Below, piece after piece: positions 43,580 through 53,497 of a DNA stretch of 64,000 nt. The notes under the pieces were generated by a model. That model made no database searches. It was given only the letters and a program-made list of their open reading frames with translations, and was not told the origin of the DNA. Position numbers and translations under genes: made by a program. The stretch comes from Pedobacter sp. MR2016-24 (GTDB lineage: Bacteria; Bacteroidota; Bacteroidia; Sphingobacteriales; Sphingobacteriaceae): the NCBI RefSeq assembly GCF_026239655.1, contig NZ_JAPIVO010000004.1, positions 496,001 to 560,000 of the forward strand. The letters run 5' to 3'. Every line of letters begins with the position of its first letter. Within the stretch, counting starts at the first letter, position 1.

Positions 43580-46558
43580 ATGCGTATTTTATTACTAACA
43601 GGTTTCTTTTTATCGGCACTAAGCGGCAAAAGCTTTGCGAACGAGAGGGTATTTGCAGCTGGTTCTGCCTCGAGGCTGACTGTATTTATTCAGCAGGATA
43701 GCATTAAAAAAGACACCCTAAAGGCCGTTGTTACTGCCCGGAATAAGAAAGATAAATTATTCAGAAGGCTGCGTCCCTCTTCTGTTGTGAAAAAACCAGA
43801 GGAACTGGCCTTATTTCCGGCAGCGACTTTACAACAGACTTTAAAAGGGCAGGCCCCGGGTTTATATGTACAGGAATCCAGCGGTGAGCCGGGAACAGTT
43901 CAGCCAATGTTTATCAGAGGATTGGCCACACCGATCCTCTCCAAAAGAGATTTGTACCAAAACCAGCCACTAGTAGTACTGGACGGTATTCTACTGATTA
44001 CAGACGAACATCCGTTTGCTTTCGATCTGCAGCAGTATGATTATAACCGGATTGGTACGGCAACAAACCTGCTGGCGGGGATCGACATCAACAATATTGA
44101 ACACATAGAAGTACTCAAAGACCTGGCAGGTACAGCTGCTTATGGTCCGAGAGGCGCCAATGGCGTAATTGTTTTAACTTCTAAACAGGCGGGAAAAAAA
44201 AGAAAGATAAGTTTTAATTCCTATTTAGGGATTGCGCAAAAGCCATCAATTACCACCATAAATGGCGAATATGAAAATAATTTCCGTAAGCAGTTTTACG
44301 ACAGGTATACGCCTAACGGAAGTTATAGCGGGGATGACGTGTATCCGCTGTATTTAAGTGACTCACTGAATACAGCTTATTATGGCGCGTCTGACTGGAC
44401 GGATAGTTATTACCGTAATGCAATGGTATATGGTATTCAGGCAGATATTTCTGGTGGATCTGACCGTGCCAGTTTCCGTTTTTCTGCAGGTAATGTAAAA
44501 AGTAACGGCGTTGCAGACGGTACGGGACTGGATAAATACAATGCTTTCTTCAATGTGAATATCAAGCCTTTAACGTGGTTGCATTTCTCTGCTATGGTGA
44601 ATGGAACGCGGTTGAACCGTGTGCGTAACAAGAACATGCGCGACCGTTTTGCACAGATGGCCTATATTCCTGATCTGGGATCTCCGCTGGCACCAAATAA
44701 TGAGTCATACCGGCTCTATCTGGACCAGTTTAAGAATGGTTTTGATGATAATTTCAATAACCTCGTACAAGGGAGTGGTCAGCTGACGCTGGATCTTGGA
44801 GAATTTAAAGCGACTACGAGATTCTCTATGGATTATAATGAGGGCTTCAGGGACTTGTTTTATCCGCGTACTTTGATGGAAGGAAACAGTTATGCTTCCA
44901 ACTATTATGGTTTCAATCAGCGGATGATCCTGGATAATTTCCTCTCCTATCAGCATACATTTAAAGAAAAACATCTGATCAGTATAGAGGCTGGTCAATC
45001 CATCCAGAAAGATACTTATAAATACAATTACGCCTATGCTTATAAAGGTGTGAATGATTTTATTAAACTGAATCTACTCGAATCGGATCCAAATAACGCT
45101 AATTACCTGAATCCTATCGCATTTCCTAAACCGCTGGTTTATAAATTCCTGGACCGCACACGGCAAAATCTGGTTTCTTATTATGCAAAAGGAGGATATA
45201 ATTTCAATGACAAATATACTGCATCGCTGATCATCCGCGCTGATGCCTCTTCCAATGCACAACCCACCAGCAGATGGCTGATAACGCCGGTTTTATCTGC
45301 CGCATGGAATATTAAAAATGATTTGCTGGCTGAAAATAAGTTGTTTTCCGAACTGAGCCTGAGAGTAAGTGCAGGCAGATCAGGTAAGCTGAACTCTTTT
45401 GACAATTATGCACAGGGACCTCAATATACTGCCGATGCCGGTTTTACGGGCAACCTGACAGCACCGGGATACAATGCCTTTGCAGTACTTACGCGTCCCT
45501 ATACTTTTGGCTGGGTAGGTTATGGAATACCATGGGCCTATACGGATCAGCTGAACGCGGGCGTAGACTTCAGCTTTTTGAAAAGCCGGATCAGAGGAAG
45601 TATAGACTGGTACACCAAAAATGATAAGAACCAGTTATTGGGTATTCCTGCGTACGCAGAATATGGCTATAGTCAGGCATATGAGCCCGGAATGAACGTA
45701 AACAACAGGGGAGTGGATTTCCTGGTGAGTGCGGACATTATTCAGGGTAACAAAAAGGCATTTAGCTGGACCAGTGCACTGAATTTTAACCTGAACAAAA
45801 ACAAGCTGGTGGCCTTGCCGGGGCAGCGTGCCGAGATCATGATCGGCAACCGCCTGCTGAAAGTAGGAGAGCCAGTTGATCAGTACTGGTTACTTACAAA
45901 TGATGGTATTTATACAGCTGATAAAGATGTGCCGGTAATGGATGGTAAAACAATGACCTATAATGGTATCACTCTGCATGGTGGCGATCCCAGATGGAAG
46001 GACCTGAATAATGATAACCGGATTGACAATAAAGATAAGACCTTAATGGGCCATAGCCTGCCTGAAGTTGCAGGGAGTTTCCAGAATAAGTTTACTTATA
46101 AAAAATGGGACCTGGGTGTAGAGATGTACTTCAACTTAGGTCGCCAGATCATTAACCAGGACATGGCAAACCGGTTCAATTTCATTAACAGGGAAGGAAC
46201 GATCGCAATGACTTCTGTGAAAGAGATCACTTATTGGGAGAAGAGAGGGGATTACAGTAAGTACCCGCTTTACAATCCCTGGAGTACAGTGATTCCTTAT
46301 CGCTCGGATCAGGATCTTTTCCTGGAAAATGCCTCATTCGTTAAGTTGAGAACCATATCAGTGGGCTACGACCTCAGTGACTTCATGAAAAAGAAAGGAA
46401 TGGAAAAGCTGTACATCTATGGAACAGTAAATAACCTGCTGACAGTTACTCCTTACACTGGTCGTGATCCTGAACTGGCGGATTATATGGGTTCGGATAA
46501 TGGTTACGGTATGCCCATTCCAAAAATATATACCATCGGTGTCCGCATGGGCCTTTAG
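43580..46558 (+). CDS. SusC-type TonB-dependent glycan transporter 1, lacking N-terminal extension
   Basis: This 992-residue protein has a signal peptide followed by the plug domain (about 70-215: LQQTLKGQAPGLYVQ, plug-end motif IEVLKDLAGTAAYGPRGANGVI) and a 22-strand barrel ending in IGVRMGL. Unlike most SusC proteins, including the second one in this locus, it has no carboxypeptidase-like domain before the plug; only about 60 linker residues with a possible TonB-interacting stretch (KDTLKAVVTARN) are present. It pairs with the SusD lipoprotein gene 19 bp downstream to import an oligosaccharide. Confidence 0.92.
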   Translation: MRILLLTGFFLSALSGKSFANERVFAAGSASRLTVFIQQDSIKKDTLKAVVTARNKKDKLFRRLRPSSVVKKPEELALFPAATLQQTLKGQAPGLYVQESSGEPGTVQPMFIRGLATPILSKRDLYQNQPLVVLDGILLITDEHPFAFDLQQYDYNRIGTATNLLAGIDINNIEHIEVLKDLAGTAAYGPRGANGVIVLTSKQAGKKRKISFNSYLGIAQKPSITTINGEYENNFRKQFYDRYTPNGSYSGDDVYPLYLSDSLNTAYYGASDWTDSYYRNAMVYGIQADISGGSDRASFRFSAGNVKSNGVADGTGLDKYNAFFNVNIKPLTWLHFSAMVNGTRLNRVRNKNMRDRFAQMAYIPDLGSPLAPNNESYRLYLDQFKNGFDDNFNNLVQGSGQLTLDLGEFKATTRFSMDYNEGFRDLFYPRTLMEGNSYASNYYGFNQRMILDNFLSYQHTFKEKHLISIEAGQSIQKDTYKYNYAYAYKGVNDFIKLNLLESDPNNANYLNPIAFPKPLVYKFLDRTRQNLVSYYAKGGYNFNDKYTASLIIRADASSNAQPTSRWLITPVLSAAWNIKNDLLAENKLFSELSLRVSAGRSGKLNSFDNYAQGPQYTADAGFTGNLTAPGYNAFAVLTRPYTFGWVGYGIPWAYTDQLNAGVDFSFLKSRIRGSIDWYTKNDKNQLLGIPAYAEYGYSQAYEPGMNVNNRGVDFLVSADIIQGNKKAFSWTSALNFNLNKNKLVALPGQRAEIMIGNRLLKVGEPVDQYWLLTNDGIYTADKDVPVMDGKTMTYNGITLHGGDPRWKDLNNDNRIDNKDKTLMGHSLPEVAGSFQNKFTYKKWDLGVEMYFNLGRQIINQDMANRFNFINREGTIAMTSVKEITYWEKRGDYSKYPLYNPWSTVIPYRSDQDLFLENASFVKLRTISVGYDLSDFMKKKGMEKLYIYGTVNNLLTVTPYTGRDPELADYMGSDNGYGMPIPKIYTIGVRMGL

Positions 46559-46577
46559 TGATTTAGAAGATTAAGCT

Positions 46578-48098
46578 ATGAAGATAATGACAGGAAATAG
46601 AATTGCATACATTTTAATGCTCATGACCTTATTAACCACCGGATGTAAAAAAATCCTTGATATTGACTCGACCAGAACAGTGGGAGAGAAAAATATGTGG
46701 AATAAGCTGGAGGATACGCGCGCGGCACTGGTCGGGACATATGCTTTGACCAGGGCGGCGCTGGTAGACAACAACGCCCACTGGATTTATGGCGATGTAC
46801 GTTCAGGAGAATTTGCCAGTCCGACCCGCCAGGACCTGAAAGCTGTGATTAACAATGACCTGAGTGCTTCCTATCCGGTGATGGATGCGCTGTCTAACTG
46901 GAGACGCTGGTATGCTGTTGTCAATGCGGCCAATATTTTTCTGGAGCGTGCAGGGGAGGTCAGAGTGGCAGATCCAAGATATACAGAAAATAACATGACT
47001 GTAGATATGGCTCAAATGCGTTTTCTCCGTGCCTTTGCTTATTTCTATATGGCCCGGATCTGGGGAGATGTGCCTTTGATCATCACCTCACATGATGGCA
47101 CATTTGAAAATAAACCTAAAGACAGCAAAGACAGGGTACTGGCCTGGGCAGAGCAGGAAATGCTGAAAGCTGCGGCAGACCTGCCTTATAAATACAGCGC
47201 TAATGATATCCAGCAGCCGGGTAACTATTATAATGAGGATGAAAACCGTTGGAATGGCGTGCTGGTACGTAAACTCACTGCATATGCTGTTCTGGCTCAC
47301 GTTGCGGCATGGCAGGGAAACTATCCTGATGTAGCGAGTTACACCAAGTTTGTAATGGATAATTACAATAAAGGAGCAAACAGCTATATCAGCACCGAGA
47401 CCCTATGTGCACCGAATGGCTTTTTCTATGAGAAAAAATACAACCATCTTTTTGGTTTCAACTTCGACTATGGTCACCAGGATGGCACCTTTACCGGACA
47501 CCTGGAAGAACTGACCCTGGCAGAACCTGTAGTGAGCAAAAGTTTGCCAGATATCTACATGACTAAAGATTCTATCTTATCCATCTTTAATGAAGATAAA
47601 GATGAACGTTTCTATTTAGATACACTCGGCCGACCCGGACCAGAAAGGTACTTTGCCAATTTCAACGGCAAGTATCCCATATTCAGCAAGGTGAAAGTAA
47701 TTATGGCCGCAACAACTGATCCCAGCTTCCGTATGTTTTCAAGTGCCGTTGTGTTCACGCGTCTGGAAGACATTACCCTGCTCCGTGCTGAGGCACTGGC
47801 CGTGCTGGGAGAACGGGAAGGGGCAATCGTCAGCCTCAATACGATCCGGGAACTCCGGAAACTTAAGGCCTATGATGAGCTGGTGAATGGCGACCTGATT
47901 AATGCCATTTTTCATGAACGTCAACGCGAATTAATGGGAGAAGGTCACCGCTGGTATGACCTGATCCGCTATAATCGCCTGAGGCCAAATAACCAGAAGT
48001 TCAAAGAGCTGATCAGCAGAAACGGTATTTACTGGCCAATTTCTCCAACCATACTGAGTCAGAATCCGCTCCTTCAACAAAATCCTTACTGGAACTAA
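46578..48098 (+). CDS. SusD/RagB-type surface glycan-binding lipoprotein 1
   Basis: This 506-residue lipoprotein has its lipobox at LLTTGC near residue 23. It has the SusD plan of tetratricopeptide-like helices: an N-terminal region RTVGEKNMWNKLEDTRAALVGTY, FLRAFAYFYMARIWGDVPL (about 151-169), and the conserved C-terminal block ERQRELMGEGHRWYDLIRY near 455. SusD acts as lid on the SusC barrel. Two nearby Met codons (46578 and 46587) are possible starts; both give a signal peptide. Confidence 0.92.
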   Translation: MKIMTGNRIAYILMLMTLLTTGCKKILDIDSTRTVGEKNMWNKLEDTRAALVGTYALTRAALVDNNAHWIYGDVRSGEFASPTRQDLKAVINNDLSASYPVMDALSNWRRWYAVVNAANIFLERAGEVRVADPRYTENNMTVDMAQMRFLRAFAYFYMARIWGDVPLIITSHDGTFENKPKDSKDRVLAWAEQEMLKAAADLPYKYSANDIQQPGNYYNEDENRWNGVLVRKLTAYAVLAHVAAWQGNYPDVASYTKFVMDNYNKGANSYISTETLCAPNGFFYEKKYNHLFGFNFDYGHQDGTFTGHLEELTLAEPVVSKSLPDIYMTKDSILSIFNEDKDERFYLDTLGRPGPERYFANFNGKYPIFSKVKVIMAATTDPSFRMFSSAVVFTRLEDITLLRAEALAVLGEREGAIVSLNTIRELRKLKAYDELVNGDLINAIFHERQRELMGEGHRWYDLIRYNRLRPNNQKFKELISRNGIYWPISPTILSQNPLLQQNPYWN

Positions 48099-48110
48099 AA
48101 GACATTAGTT

Positions 48111-49211
48111 ATGAAAAATTTCAAGCTGTATTTTATATTATCCGTCCTTTTTATTTTCAGTTTATCCTGCACAAAGGATGGGGGCTACCATGACCCGCAG
48201 CAGGAGGACAAAGAATTTAAAGGAACCACTTATGAGTATCTGAAAAGCAAACCCGGAATTTATGATTCCCTGCTGGTGGCAATTGACAGGATAGGCGCAA
48301 GAAAGTTATTGACTGACAGCAGTGTAACGCTCTTTGCAGTGACAAATTCGGGCTTTCAGATTGCGCTGACCAACCTGAATAATTTATACGCTTTATCAGA
48401 GAAACCGGCACAGTCGCTCGCCACCGTAAAATATGCACAGCTGGATACAATGATCAGCCAGTATGTGATCAAAGGCAAATATACGGCAGACAGCCTTCGT
48501 CAGCAGGATGGACTATTGCTGGGCACTGCCCGCTATGGCTATCCTATGCATGCCAGGATTTTAAAGGCTGCCTCTTCAGGATATATCAAAGGAGGTCCGG
48601 AATATATCACCCTTAGCGATACAAGGAGAAGCCAGTTTAACCGCGACTGGGTTTCTTCTAATACAGGATCAATCAATATCAGAACGAGTAACGGGGTAGT
48701 GCATGTGATGGCGTCGGACCATGTATTTGGCTTCGATAATTTCATCACCCGTTTAACCTTTAATCCTCCTCCGCCAAACTTATTCAGTACGATAGGTGGC
48801 AGGCAGACGGTATCCAGGGAAAGTGGAGGCGGTGCTAATGGGGTAGAAGGATCTAATAATGTGATTGATGGTGATTCCAAAACGAAATTCCTGGTCGGCT
48901 GGAACCCGCCTAATGTGGAGCTGACTTTCGAACTCGCATCTCCTGCAATAGCTGGTGCCTATACGATCACCTCTGCCAATGATGAGTCGCCACGGGATCC
49001 GTCCGACTGGAATCTGCAGGGATCGGTGGACGGAGAAATCTGGGTATATCTTGATAGTAAGTCCAACCAGGTATTTGAAGAGCGTCAGCAGCAAAAAGTT
49101 TTCAGGTTTACTAACCGCACTGCCTATAAATTTTATAAGCTTCAGTTTACCCGAAACAATGGAAGTGATGTGATGCAGTTTGCCGACTGGACAGTCAATT
49201 TAGCCAAATAG
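48111..49211 (+). CDS. Surface lipoprotein with fasciclin-like and F5/8C domains
   Basis: This 366-residue lipoprotein (lipid Cys20 in FSLSCTKDG) contains a degenerate fasciclin-type domain (about 40-205: TTYEYLKSKPGIYDSLLVAIDRIG, TLFAVTNSGFQIAL, NGVVHVMASDHVFG). A C-terminal discoidin/F5/8C-like carbohydrate-binding domain follows (about 235-366: SPRDPSDWNLQGSVDGEIWVYL). It follows SusD1 by 12 bp and is probably one of the surface glycan-binding proteins of the locus. The C-terminal domain resembles the end of the lipoprotein at 60683. Confidence 0.75.
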   Translation: MKNFKLYFILSVLFIFSLSCTKDGGYHDPQQEDKEFKGTTYEYLKSKPGIYDSLLVAIDRIGARKLLTDSSVTLFAVTNSGFQIALTNLNNLYALSEKPAQSLATVKYAQLDTMISQYVIKGKYTADSLRQQDGLLLGTARYGYPMHARILKAASSGYIKGGPEYITLSDTRRSQFNRDWVSSNTGSINIRTSNGVVHVMASDHVFGFDNFITRLTFNPPPPNLFSTIGGRQTVSRESGGGANGVEGSNNVIDGDSKTKFLVGWNPPNVELTFELASPAIAGAYTITSANDESPRDPSDWNLQGSVDGEIWVYLDSKSNQVFEERQQQKVFRFTNRTAYKFYKLQFTRNNGSDVMQFADWTVNLAK

Positions 49212-49231
49212 AAATAGTTTAAAAAAAGAAT

Positions 49232-50335
49232 ATGAATCCTAACGCGATATTTAAAAGGAAAGTGAAGCTCCCTGTTCAATGCATGATTCTTGCTTTGCTG
49301 GTCTTTCCTGCCTGTAAAAAACTGTATAATCTGCCGGATGCCAGGGAGTACCTGAGCAAGAATATCAATTACGATAATAAAATCATTGAGCCGGTACTTG
49401 GACGATATAATATCCATGGCGGGTTTAAGGCTGATAATTCCAGCTTTCCCCTCACTTTCGAAATTCTCAATGCGAGATATGGTGATGGGAGACCGGTTAC
49501 TGACCTTTTTCAGAAAAAGCAGACCTATGTATGGACTGGTAAGTATGATGGGCTGGAAAAAAGCCTGGAGGAGATAGAAGCCAAAAGAAAACTGGAAGAG
49601 CATCCGCTTTTTGAAGTGCGTTCTTCCGGCGAATTTGTCTTGTGGGCCAGTTCAAGTAATGACCTGATTCAACCCCGGCCTGAAGACAGTACTAACCTTG
49701 CGCAGGATACCAGATTCTTTGATTTAAAAGTCTCCAATTCCGGGGGAACCATAGTGCTGAAAGATTTTCAGCTCCGCCCCTGGAGGGAAAGAAGTTATTC
49801 GCCGGACAATGATATTAATCCCTATACGGGCAAAGTAAGGAGAGATCCGCTGGCTCCTGCTGATCCTACCAAAAGAGACTATATCCGTCCGCGACTGGAG
49901 AATGTGATTGGAGAAAGGACGCTGAAAAACCTGATCAGTAACGATAATCTTAAAGATGTCGTGGTGTATATCCGTCGCTTTGAAGGGGGAAACGGACATA
50001 GCCTGCGCTTTAAGTTTTTAAATACCGATAGCGTAGCAATGAATCCGGCAGTTTTTAACGAAACAAAATGGGATCAGTTAGTTCACGGTTTTAACCGCAA
50101 AACGACCAGTGAATACGTACAATACGATGTGGCCTATCCTATTCCGCTGACGAGTATACAAACTCAGTTTACCAATGGTGGTAATGCAAGGGCAGAATTC
50201 AGATACTCACGCAGAGGATTTGGAGGGACACTGACTACCGGCATGATCGGTCTTGATTTCAAAATCTTTTCAGCAGGGGACTGGGAGATTGTATTCCATT
50301 TTAAAAACGACAATCCAAAGTTTGAAGATGAATAA
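49232..50335 (+). CDS. DUF5007 lipoprotein
   Basis: This 367-residue lipoprotein (lipid Cys28 in LVFPACKK) is predicted to be mostly beta-structured. It matches what I remember of DUF5007 proteins, which occur almost only inside Bacteroidetes glycan loci next to SusC/SusD pairs. No enzymatic motif is visible. It is probably a surface glycan-binding protein. Its stop overlaps the start of SusC2 by 8 bp, so translation is coupled. The DUF number is from memory and needs a profile search. Confidence 0.6.
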   Translation: MNPNAIFKRKVKLPVQCMILALLVFPACKKLYNLPDAREYLSKNINYDNKIIEPVLGRYNIHGGFKADNSSFPLTFEILNARYGDGRPVTDLFQKKQTYVWTGKYDGLEKSLEEIEAKRKLEEHPLFEVRSSGEFVLWASSSNDLIQPRPEDSTNLAQDTRFFDLKVSNSGGTIVLKDFQLRPWRERSYSPDNDINPYTGKVRRDPLAPADPTKRDYIRPRLENVIGERTLKNLISNDNLKDVVVYIRRFEGGNGHSLRFKFLNTDSVAMNPAVFNETKWDQLVHGFNRKTTSEYVQYDVAYPIPLTSIQTQFTNGGNARAEFRYSRRGFGGTLTTGMIGLDFKIFSAGDWEIVFHFKNDNPKFEDE

Positions 50336-53300
50336 CCGCTACAAAAATATATCGATAAGGCAGCTCATGATCATGATCTTCATGTTATGTATCATGCAGG
50401 TTATCACCGCCACTGCGCAGCAAAAAATCCGTATCAATGGTAAGGTCACTGATCAGACAGGGCAGGGAATTCCGGGCGCAACGATCTTTTCCGGTTCACC
50501 GTTAAAGAGTTTAACGGCAACGAACAGCAGCGGAGACTTTGCTGTACTCGCTGAACCCGGCACCGAACTTATTATCCGCTCTATCGGTTTCCTGGAACAG
50601 CGTTTCGTGGTGAAGGCCGGTCAGACTACTATTGCTGTCCGTCTGAAAGACAATACCAAGGAAATGGATGAAGTGGTGGTACGTGGTTATGTTGCACGTT
50701 CCAAACAACTCAGTACCGGATCTTCGACTACAATTAGTGGCGATAAAGTGCAGGACGTACCTGTTTCCAACATAGAGCAGCTGCTTCAGGGTAAGGTGCC
50801 GGGATTAAACATTCAGGTAAACACCGGCGCGCCGGGATTCAGGGGTACAACCACGATCAGGGGAATCTCTTCACTGGCCGTAACAGGGGGCGGGAGTGAA
50901 TCATTTCTGCAACCTACCTCACCTTTATATGTGATTGATGGTGTGCCACTGGATGCAGATCAGGCATCTCAGTTCGGCCTGCAGCAACAGGGGCCGGGTG
51001 TGAGTCCGGTTTCTATGATACCGCAGGAAGACATTGCCAGTATTGAAATTCTGAAGGATGCCCAGGCGACTTCCATGTACGGCTCACGCGCCGCTTATGG
51101 GGTGATTATTATCACCACTAAAAGAGGAAACTCCGTCATCCCCAGAATCCGTTATACACTGAATAGCTTTATGCAGCGTCCGCCAAAATTAAGGGAAACC
51201 CTGGGTGGTAATTTAGAGCGAAAACTTAAAATCCGTCAGGCTATAGAAAATGCGGTGAATCAGGGCGATATTGATCTGATTAACGCCACGCCCTTTCTGG
51301 CCGATAGCTTAAATGCTTATTACAATAATTCTACGAACTGGCAGGATGTGTTTTATGCTACAACTTTCAATCAGACACATAACCTTTCCATAGATGGTGG
51401 TGATCAGAAATTCAGTTACAAAACCAACCTGAATTACTATTCAGAAAACGGGGTCATCAAAAACACCGGCTTTGATCGCTACAGCATGAATATGCGGATG
51501 GATTACAAACCTAATGATAAATTCACTTTTGTAGGATCTGTCTTTGGTGGTGTGGGTAAAACGAATAAGGGCGAAGGTATGGGACTGCTGCAATCCGGCG
51601 TGGCCAATAATGGTATGGCTTCTTCTCTGCTCCCCGGGCCATCCTTTTTCCAGTCCACCGCCGGTGTAGTTGCCGCCCTGCAAACCAGGAATGATAACAA
51701 TGCCCGTAACCTGAGAACGAATATTGAAGCCAGTTATGTGATTATTCCCGGGTTAATGGCTTCTACTAATGTGAGTTATAATTTTGATTCCAATACCGAA
51801 GATACCTTCACACCTGCCGCAGCTAACGGGCAGTTTGCCAAAGTATATGCTTTTAATGGTCGTTCAGACCGTTTGTATAACAGAAGTGCGGTGAATTATT
51901 CGAAAACTTTCGGTGAAAACCACAACCTTTTTATCAATGCTTTTAATGAAATATACGTGGAAAGCAGGCAGAACTCTATCACCAGGCAAGAGCGAACGCC
52001 AAATGACCAGTTTCAGGGACCGGTGGGCTATGACGGTTATTTCTCGCGCGGGGGTGGGGTGCTGACTGATTACCGCAACTTCCGGTCGGCCTCCTTTGCC
52101 GGCTCGGCCTCATACGATTACATGAAAAAATATGTAGTAGATCTTTCTTACCGTCTGGATGGAACATCCGGAAGCGGAATTGAGAATCCCTACTCAAAAA
52201 ATCCGGCCATAGGTCTGCGCTGGAACTTTCAGAAAGAGGGATTTATGTCTAAACTGAGCTGGCTGGATATGGGCGCCCTGCGCTTAAGCTGGGGAATGAA
52301 CATCAGCCCGAATTCATCCCTGGTAGATATTTATGGCCGGTATAATATCAATGGCAGTTATAACGGTCTGCAGGGTATTGGCATAGATTATAACCTGATT
52401 CCCAACCCGAATTTGAAACCAACGACAACAATGCAGTACAATTTCGGCTTTGATGCGGTATTGTTTAAAAATACCGTTGAAATTGCCTACGATACTTACT
52501 ATAAAAGTGTAGAGAATATGATTATAGACAGGGGTTTGTCTAACATATCCGGCTTTAACGTTTTGAAAAGTAATGATGCCAGTATCGTCAATTATGGTCA
52601 TGAGCTATCTCTGACCGTCCGGCCGATACAACAGGGGCCACTTACCTTGTCCTTTTCCGTAAATGGTGCAATCAATAATGATGTACTGACTAAACTGCCA
52701 GATGAATACAACGGTCAGCTGATCCGCTTTGATCCCCGCCAGGATTATTTACAGCATATTATCTATCGCGTAGGAACAAATACCCTCTCCAATTACCTGA
52801 AAATCAATCAGGGGGTATATTCGACGAATGGAAATGTGCCGGTAGATCCGGTAACCGGATTGCCTTATCAGACCGGCGGAAGATTCTTTGAAGGCGGTGA
52901 TCCTATTTTCCGGGACATGAACGGTGATTACATTTTGGATGAAAGGGACTATATGATTTCCGGTAATTCGCAGCCTGTTTTTACAGGAGGTTTGTCTACC
53001 AATATAGGCTATAAACAATTCAGATTGGATATTTATGCCTCTTTTACCGCGAAGCGGACGATTTTGAACAACGCCCTGGCAGACAGGTTACTGTTACTGA
53101 AAGACCCCTTTGGAGACCGTGCCGTGGTGCCTGTGGGTAACCTGGATATGTGGACCAAACCGGGCGATATTGCCGTCTATCCCTATGCGTACGATTACAG
53201 GCGTTTCGAGGCGATCCAGCCATTCAGGTTAGATCAGTCCTTATGGGAAGAAAGTGGTTCTTATTTGAAAATTAATACCGTAACCCTATCCTACATGTTC

Positions 53301-53486
53301 AATAAAAAGGCTGCCAGAAGGGTAGGACTGCAGAGCATCAGAATTTATCTCTCTGCAGAAAACCTGAACACTTTCACCGCCTATACAGGTCCGAATCCTG
53401 AAAACGTGACCAATATGGGACGTGATGCTTCAGGCGGATATCCTGTTCCCCGGAAATACAATATTGGCTTAAACGTAGAATTTTAA
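50328..53486 (+). CDS. SusC-type TonB-dependent glycan transporter 2
   Basis: I use the Met at 50328 (MNNRYKNISIRQL), which gives a normal signal peptide ending in ATAQQ and 1052 residues; the longer frame from 50253 lies inside the preceding gene. After the signal comes a carboxypeptidase-regulatory-like domain (about 33-115: INGKVTDQTGQGIPGATI), the TonB box region (MDEVVVRGY), the plug (LLQGKVPGLNIQ to ATSMYGSRAAYGVIIITT) and the barrel ending NIGLNVEF. It pairs with SusD2, 11 bp downstream. Confidence 0.94.
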   Translation: MNNRYKNISIRQLMIMIFMLCIMQVITATAQQKIRINGKVTDQTGQGIPGATIFSGSPLKSLTATNSSGDFAVLAEPGTELIIRSIGFLEQRFVVKAGQTTIAVRLKDNTKEMDEVVVRGYVARSKQLSTGSSTTISGDKVQDVPVSNIEQLLQGKVPGLNIQVNTGAPGFRGTTTIRGISSLAVTGGGSESFLQPTSPLYVIDGVPLDADQASQFGLQQQGPGVSPVSMIPQEDIASIEILKDAQATSMYGSRAAYGVIIITTKRGNSVIPRIRYTLNSFMQRPPKLRETLGGNLERKLKIRQAIENAVNQGDIDLINATPFLADSLNAYYNNSTNWQDVFYATTFNQTHNLSIDGGDQKFSYKTNLNYYSENGVIKNTGFDRYSMNMRMDYKPNDKFTFVGSVFGGVGKTNKGEGMGLLQSGVANNGMASSLLPGPSFFQSTAGVVAALQTRNDNNARNLRTNIEASYVIIPGLMASTNVSYNFDSNTEDTFTPAAANGQFAKVYAFNGRSDRLYNRSAVNYSKTFGENHNLFINAFNEIYVESRQNSITRQERTPNDQFQGPVGYDGYFSRGGGVLTDYRNFRSASFAGSASYDYMKKYVVDLSYRLDGTSGSGIENPYSKNPAIGLRWNFQKEGFMSKLSWLDMGALRLSWGMNISPNSSLVDIYGRYNINGSYNGLQGIGIDYNLIPNPNLKPTTTMQYNFGFDAVLFKNTVEIAYDTYYKSVENMIIDRGLSNISGFNVLKSNDASIVNYGHELSLTVRPIQQGPLTLSFSVNGAINNDVLTKLPDEYNGQLIRFDPRQDYLQHIIYRVGTNTLSNYLKINQGVYSTNGNVPVDPVTGLPYQTGGRFFEGGDPIFRDMNGDYILDERDYMISGNSQPVFTGGLSTNIGYKQFRLDIYASFTAKRTILNNALADRLLLLKDPFGDRAVVPVGNLDMWTKPGDIAVYPYAYDYRRFEAIQPFRLDQSLWEESGSYLKINTVTLSYMFNKKAARRVGLQSIRIYLSAENLNTFTAYTGPNPENVTNMGRDASGGYPVPRKYNIGLNVEF

Positions 53487-53497
53487 ACAGAGAATTT

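Noticed and set aside
43483..43701. 72-codon plus-strand ORF at the start of SusC1
   Set aside because: It overlaps the SusC1 signal-peptide region in another frame and lacks any recognisable domain.
50253..50327. Longer start of SusC2
   Set aside because: It overlaps the end of the DUF5007 gene by more than 80 bp and gives an N-terminus that hides the signal peptide.
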